Origin: Bacillota bacterium
Lineage (GTDB): Bacteria; Bacillota; Clostridia; Acetivibrionales; DSM-1351
Direction of reading: 5' to 3'
DNA: 45,292 bases
NCBI GenBank assembly: GCA_023443515.1
Contig: JAEZUC010000078.1
Coordinates: 1-45,292 of the forward strand
Position numbers and translations under genes: made by a program. Below, one piece after another: positions 44,062 to 45,292 of this stretch (the stretch's first letter is position 1; each line of letters begins with the position of its first letter). The notes beneath the pieces were generated by a model. The model saw only the letters and a list, made by a program, of their open reading frames with translations. It was not told the origin of the DNA and did not search any database.

Positions 44062-45159
44062 ATGAAGGCAAAAGCTATAGTTAGTATAGTATTAGGGTTT
44101 TTAATTTTAATTAATACAAGTGTATTCAGTTCTGTACAAGCATCAGGAGAAATAAGCTTAGTGTCTGCTATCGAGAAGGCTCTTAGCAACAGTAAAGAAT
44201 TAAAACTTTATGACGATAAGATTACATATGCAAAACAACGTTACGATTTAGCATACGCAAAATCAGCCTCTGCAATGGCTAGGGGTTGGGATGATGATGC
44301 TGAACTGATATCAAATAAGAAGGAAGAACTTCTGTATCCGCTACAGAGAAAGAACCAAATAGACCAATTGATATGGGAAAAGGAAAATAAAGCCCGATCA
44401 CTGAGGAGAGATGTTACAAAGGCGTACTATGAAATATTGAATAAAAATACACTGTTAACTTTACGAGAAAAAGCAGTAAAACGCCTGCAAAATGAATTAG
44501 AAATTAAAAAGAAGCAGGTAAAGAGCGGAACAGATATCCAAAGTACCGTTACAACACTTCAAATATCAATAAATCAGGAACAGCAGAAAGTAAACAATCT
44601 GATAAGAGAAAGAGATGTTCAAATAATCAAATTGAATGGATTGCTAGGACTGGATCTAAGCAGCCGGACTAAGATTAAAAAGATTGATATTCCTTTTTAC
44701 AGTGTAGATAGCATTAACGTAGAAAAAATTGCGGAAGGTCTGAGCATAAATTATCACGATATTATAAAAGCGGATAAAGATTTTGAGGAAGCTCGCCTGG
44801 AATGCGATATAGTAAAAAAATACTCATACAAGCCGGACGCTAATGGAATAGATGAAGTTGAAGACCGGATGCTTGATGCGAAATACACTCTTGATGAGAT
44901 TAAAAAAGATATAACTATTAAAGTACGTTCGGATTATAATACTCTTCTAAATTTATGTGATGATATAGAAATAAACAAGCTTGAATGTGAAAAAACAAAA
45001 AAACTTTCTGAGATATCATCCGTCAAATACAAGTTGGGGCAAATTACATTAGTTGAATATGAAAAAGTAAAGGCTAATGAAGACGAGGCACAAATATCCC
45101 TGGAAAAAGCGAAATTAGACTATTTAATCGCTTATGATACCTTCAGGACAAATTTTTAA
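44062..45159 (+). CDS. TolC-like secreted coiled-coil protein (2)
   Basis: The 365-residue protein has a signal peptide (about 1-28) and then the classic TolC-family opening ISLVSAIEKALSNSKELKLY. Long helices with alternating charged residues follow, and KYKLGQITLVEYEKVKANED near the end matches the second TolC repeat. GAGGAG lies 12 bases before the ATG. It is 19 bases downstream of the first TolC-like gene and ends at a strong terminator, so the two probably form one operon. No fusion protein or ABC/RND partner gene is within the window. Confidence 0.78.
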   Translation: MKAKAIVSIVLGFLILINTSVFSSVQASGEISLVSAIEKALSNSKELKLYDDKITYAKQRYDLAYAKSASAMARGWDDDAELISNKKEELLYPLQRKNQIDQLIWEKENKARSLRRDVTKAYYEILNKNTLLTLREKAVKRLQNELEIKKKQVKSGTDIQSTVTTLQISINQEQQKVNNLIRERDVQIIKLNGLLGLDLSSRTKIKKIDIPFYSVDSINVEKIAEGLSINYHDIIKADKDFEEARLECDIVKKYSYKPDANGIDEVEDRMLDAKYTLDEIKKDITIKVRSDYNTLLNLCDDIEINKLECEKTKKLSEISSVKYKLGQITLVEYEKVKANEDEAQISLEKAKLDYLIAYDTFRTNF

Positions 45160-45199
45160 AAAATTGGAACCTTTTCAGAATTATTACGTCTAAGTTACA

Positions 45200-45222
45200 G
45201 GAGTATATTATTTATACTCCTT
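45200..45222 (+). terminator. terminator of TolC-like pair
   Basis: AGGAGTATA (45200-45208) pairs perfectly with TATACTCCT (45214-45222) around a 5-base loop, 40 bases after the stop. The T run is short (TCAATTTT). Confidence 0.75.
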
Positions 45223-45283
45223 CAATTTTACACAAAAACCACTATTACCAAAATATTAATTTTTAATTACGTTTAATTAATGG

Positions 45284-45289
45284 TATAAT
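45284..45289 (+). promoter_or_regulatory. -10-like element at window edge
   Basis: A TATAAT lies 3 bases from the end of the window, with only a weak TTTTAA at -35 spacing. It may belong to a gene beyond the window. Confidence 0.3.
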
Positions 45290-45292
45290 TCA

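Overview
The window reads as a chromosomal segment of a low-GC, Gram-positive, anaerobic, spore-former-type clostridium, most like the mesophilic cellulolytic Ruminiclostridium group. This is inferred from gene content: AdhE, GlgC/GlgD, a GH94 phosphorylase, a GH3 glucosidase, S-layer-homology proteins, strong AGGAGG-type ribosome sites and AT-rich intergenic DNA. No phage, CRISPR array or transposase gene was seen. The one mobile-looking element is a 308-bp fold-back repeat.

Layout. 1-480: the 3' end of a 23S rRNA, a structured spacer, 5S rRNA and its terminator. 593-8586: a HelD-type RNA polymerase recycling ATPase just after the rRNA operon, a 34-aa basic protein, an M14 carboxypeptidase, a DUF815 ATPase, and a minus-strand operon of DUF2975, XRE regulator, DUF4173 and a small membrane protein. 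8795-12661: transketolase, divergent from a zinc/manganese-type ABC transporter pair. 12663-12970: the fold-back element. 12980-19093: GH94 phosphorylase, UbiX, a TraB/GumN-like protein and a GH3 lipoprotein. 19098-19303: a dense DnaA-box cluster between convergent genes. 19376-25486: a small zinc-ribbon protein, FMN-riboswitch-controlled RibU, GalU, a large secreted NAGPA-domain protein and TtcA. 25790-28659: tRNA-Pro(TGG) and AdhE. 28827-33840: a DUF6385 repeat protein, a small membrane protein with MurI, and GlgC-GlgD. 34134-45159: a surface locus of three consecutive SLH/Ig-like secreted proteins followed by two TolC-like secreted coiled-coil proteins.

Functional picture. Central and storage carbon metabolism (Tkt, AdhE, GlgC/D, GalU, GH94, GH3) is interleaved with cell-envelope genes (MurI, M14 peptidase, SLH proteins, TolC-like proteins, NAGPA protein). 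The SLH genes each have their own promoter. The first two also have long foldable 5' leaders and very strong terminators, as expected for abundant surface proteins.

Points most worth a second look: five exact DnaA boxes in 173 bp with no dnaA nearby; a ubiX gene whose only plausible start is ATA; a TraB/GumN protein in which both motif histidines are serine; the fold-back element; the structured SLH leaders; and the TolC-like pair in what looks like a single-membrane organism. Several start codons were placed by ribosome-site position and not by longest reading frame.
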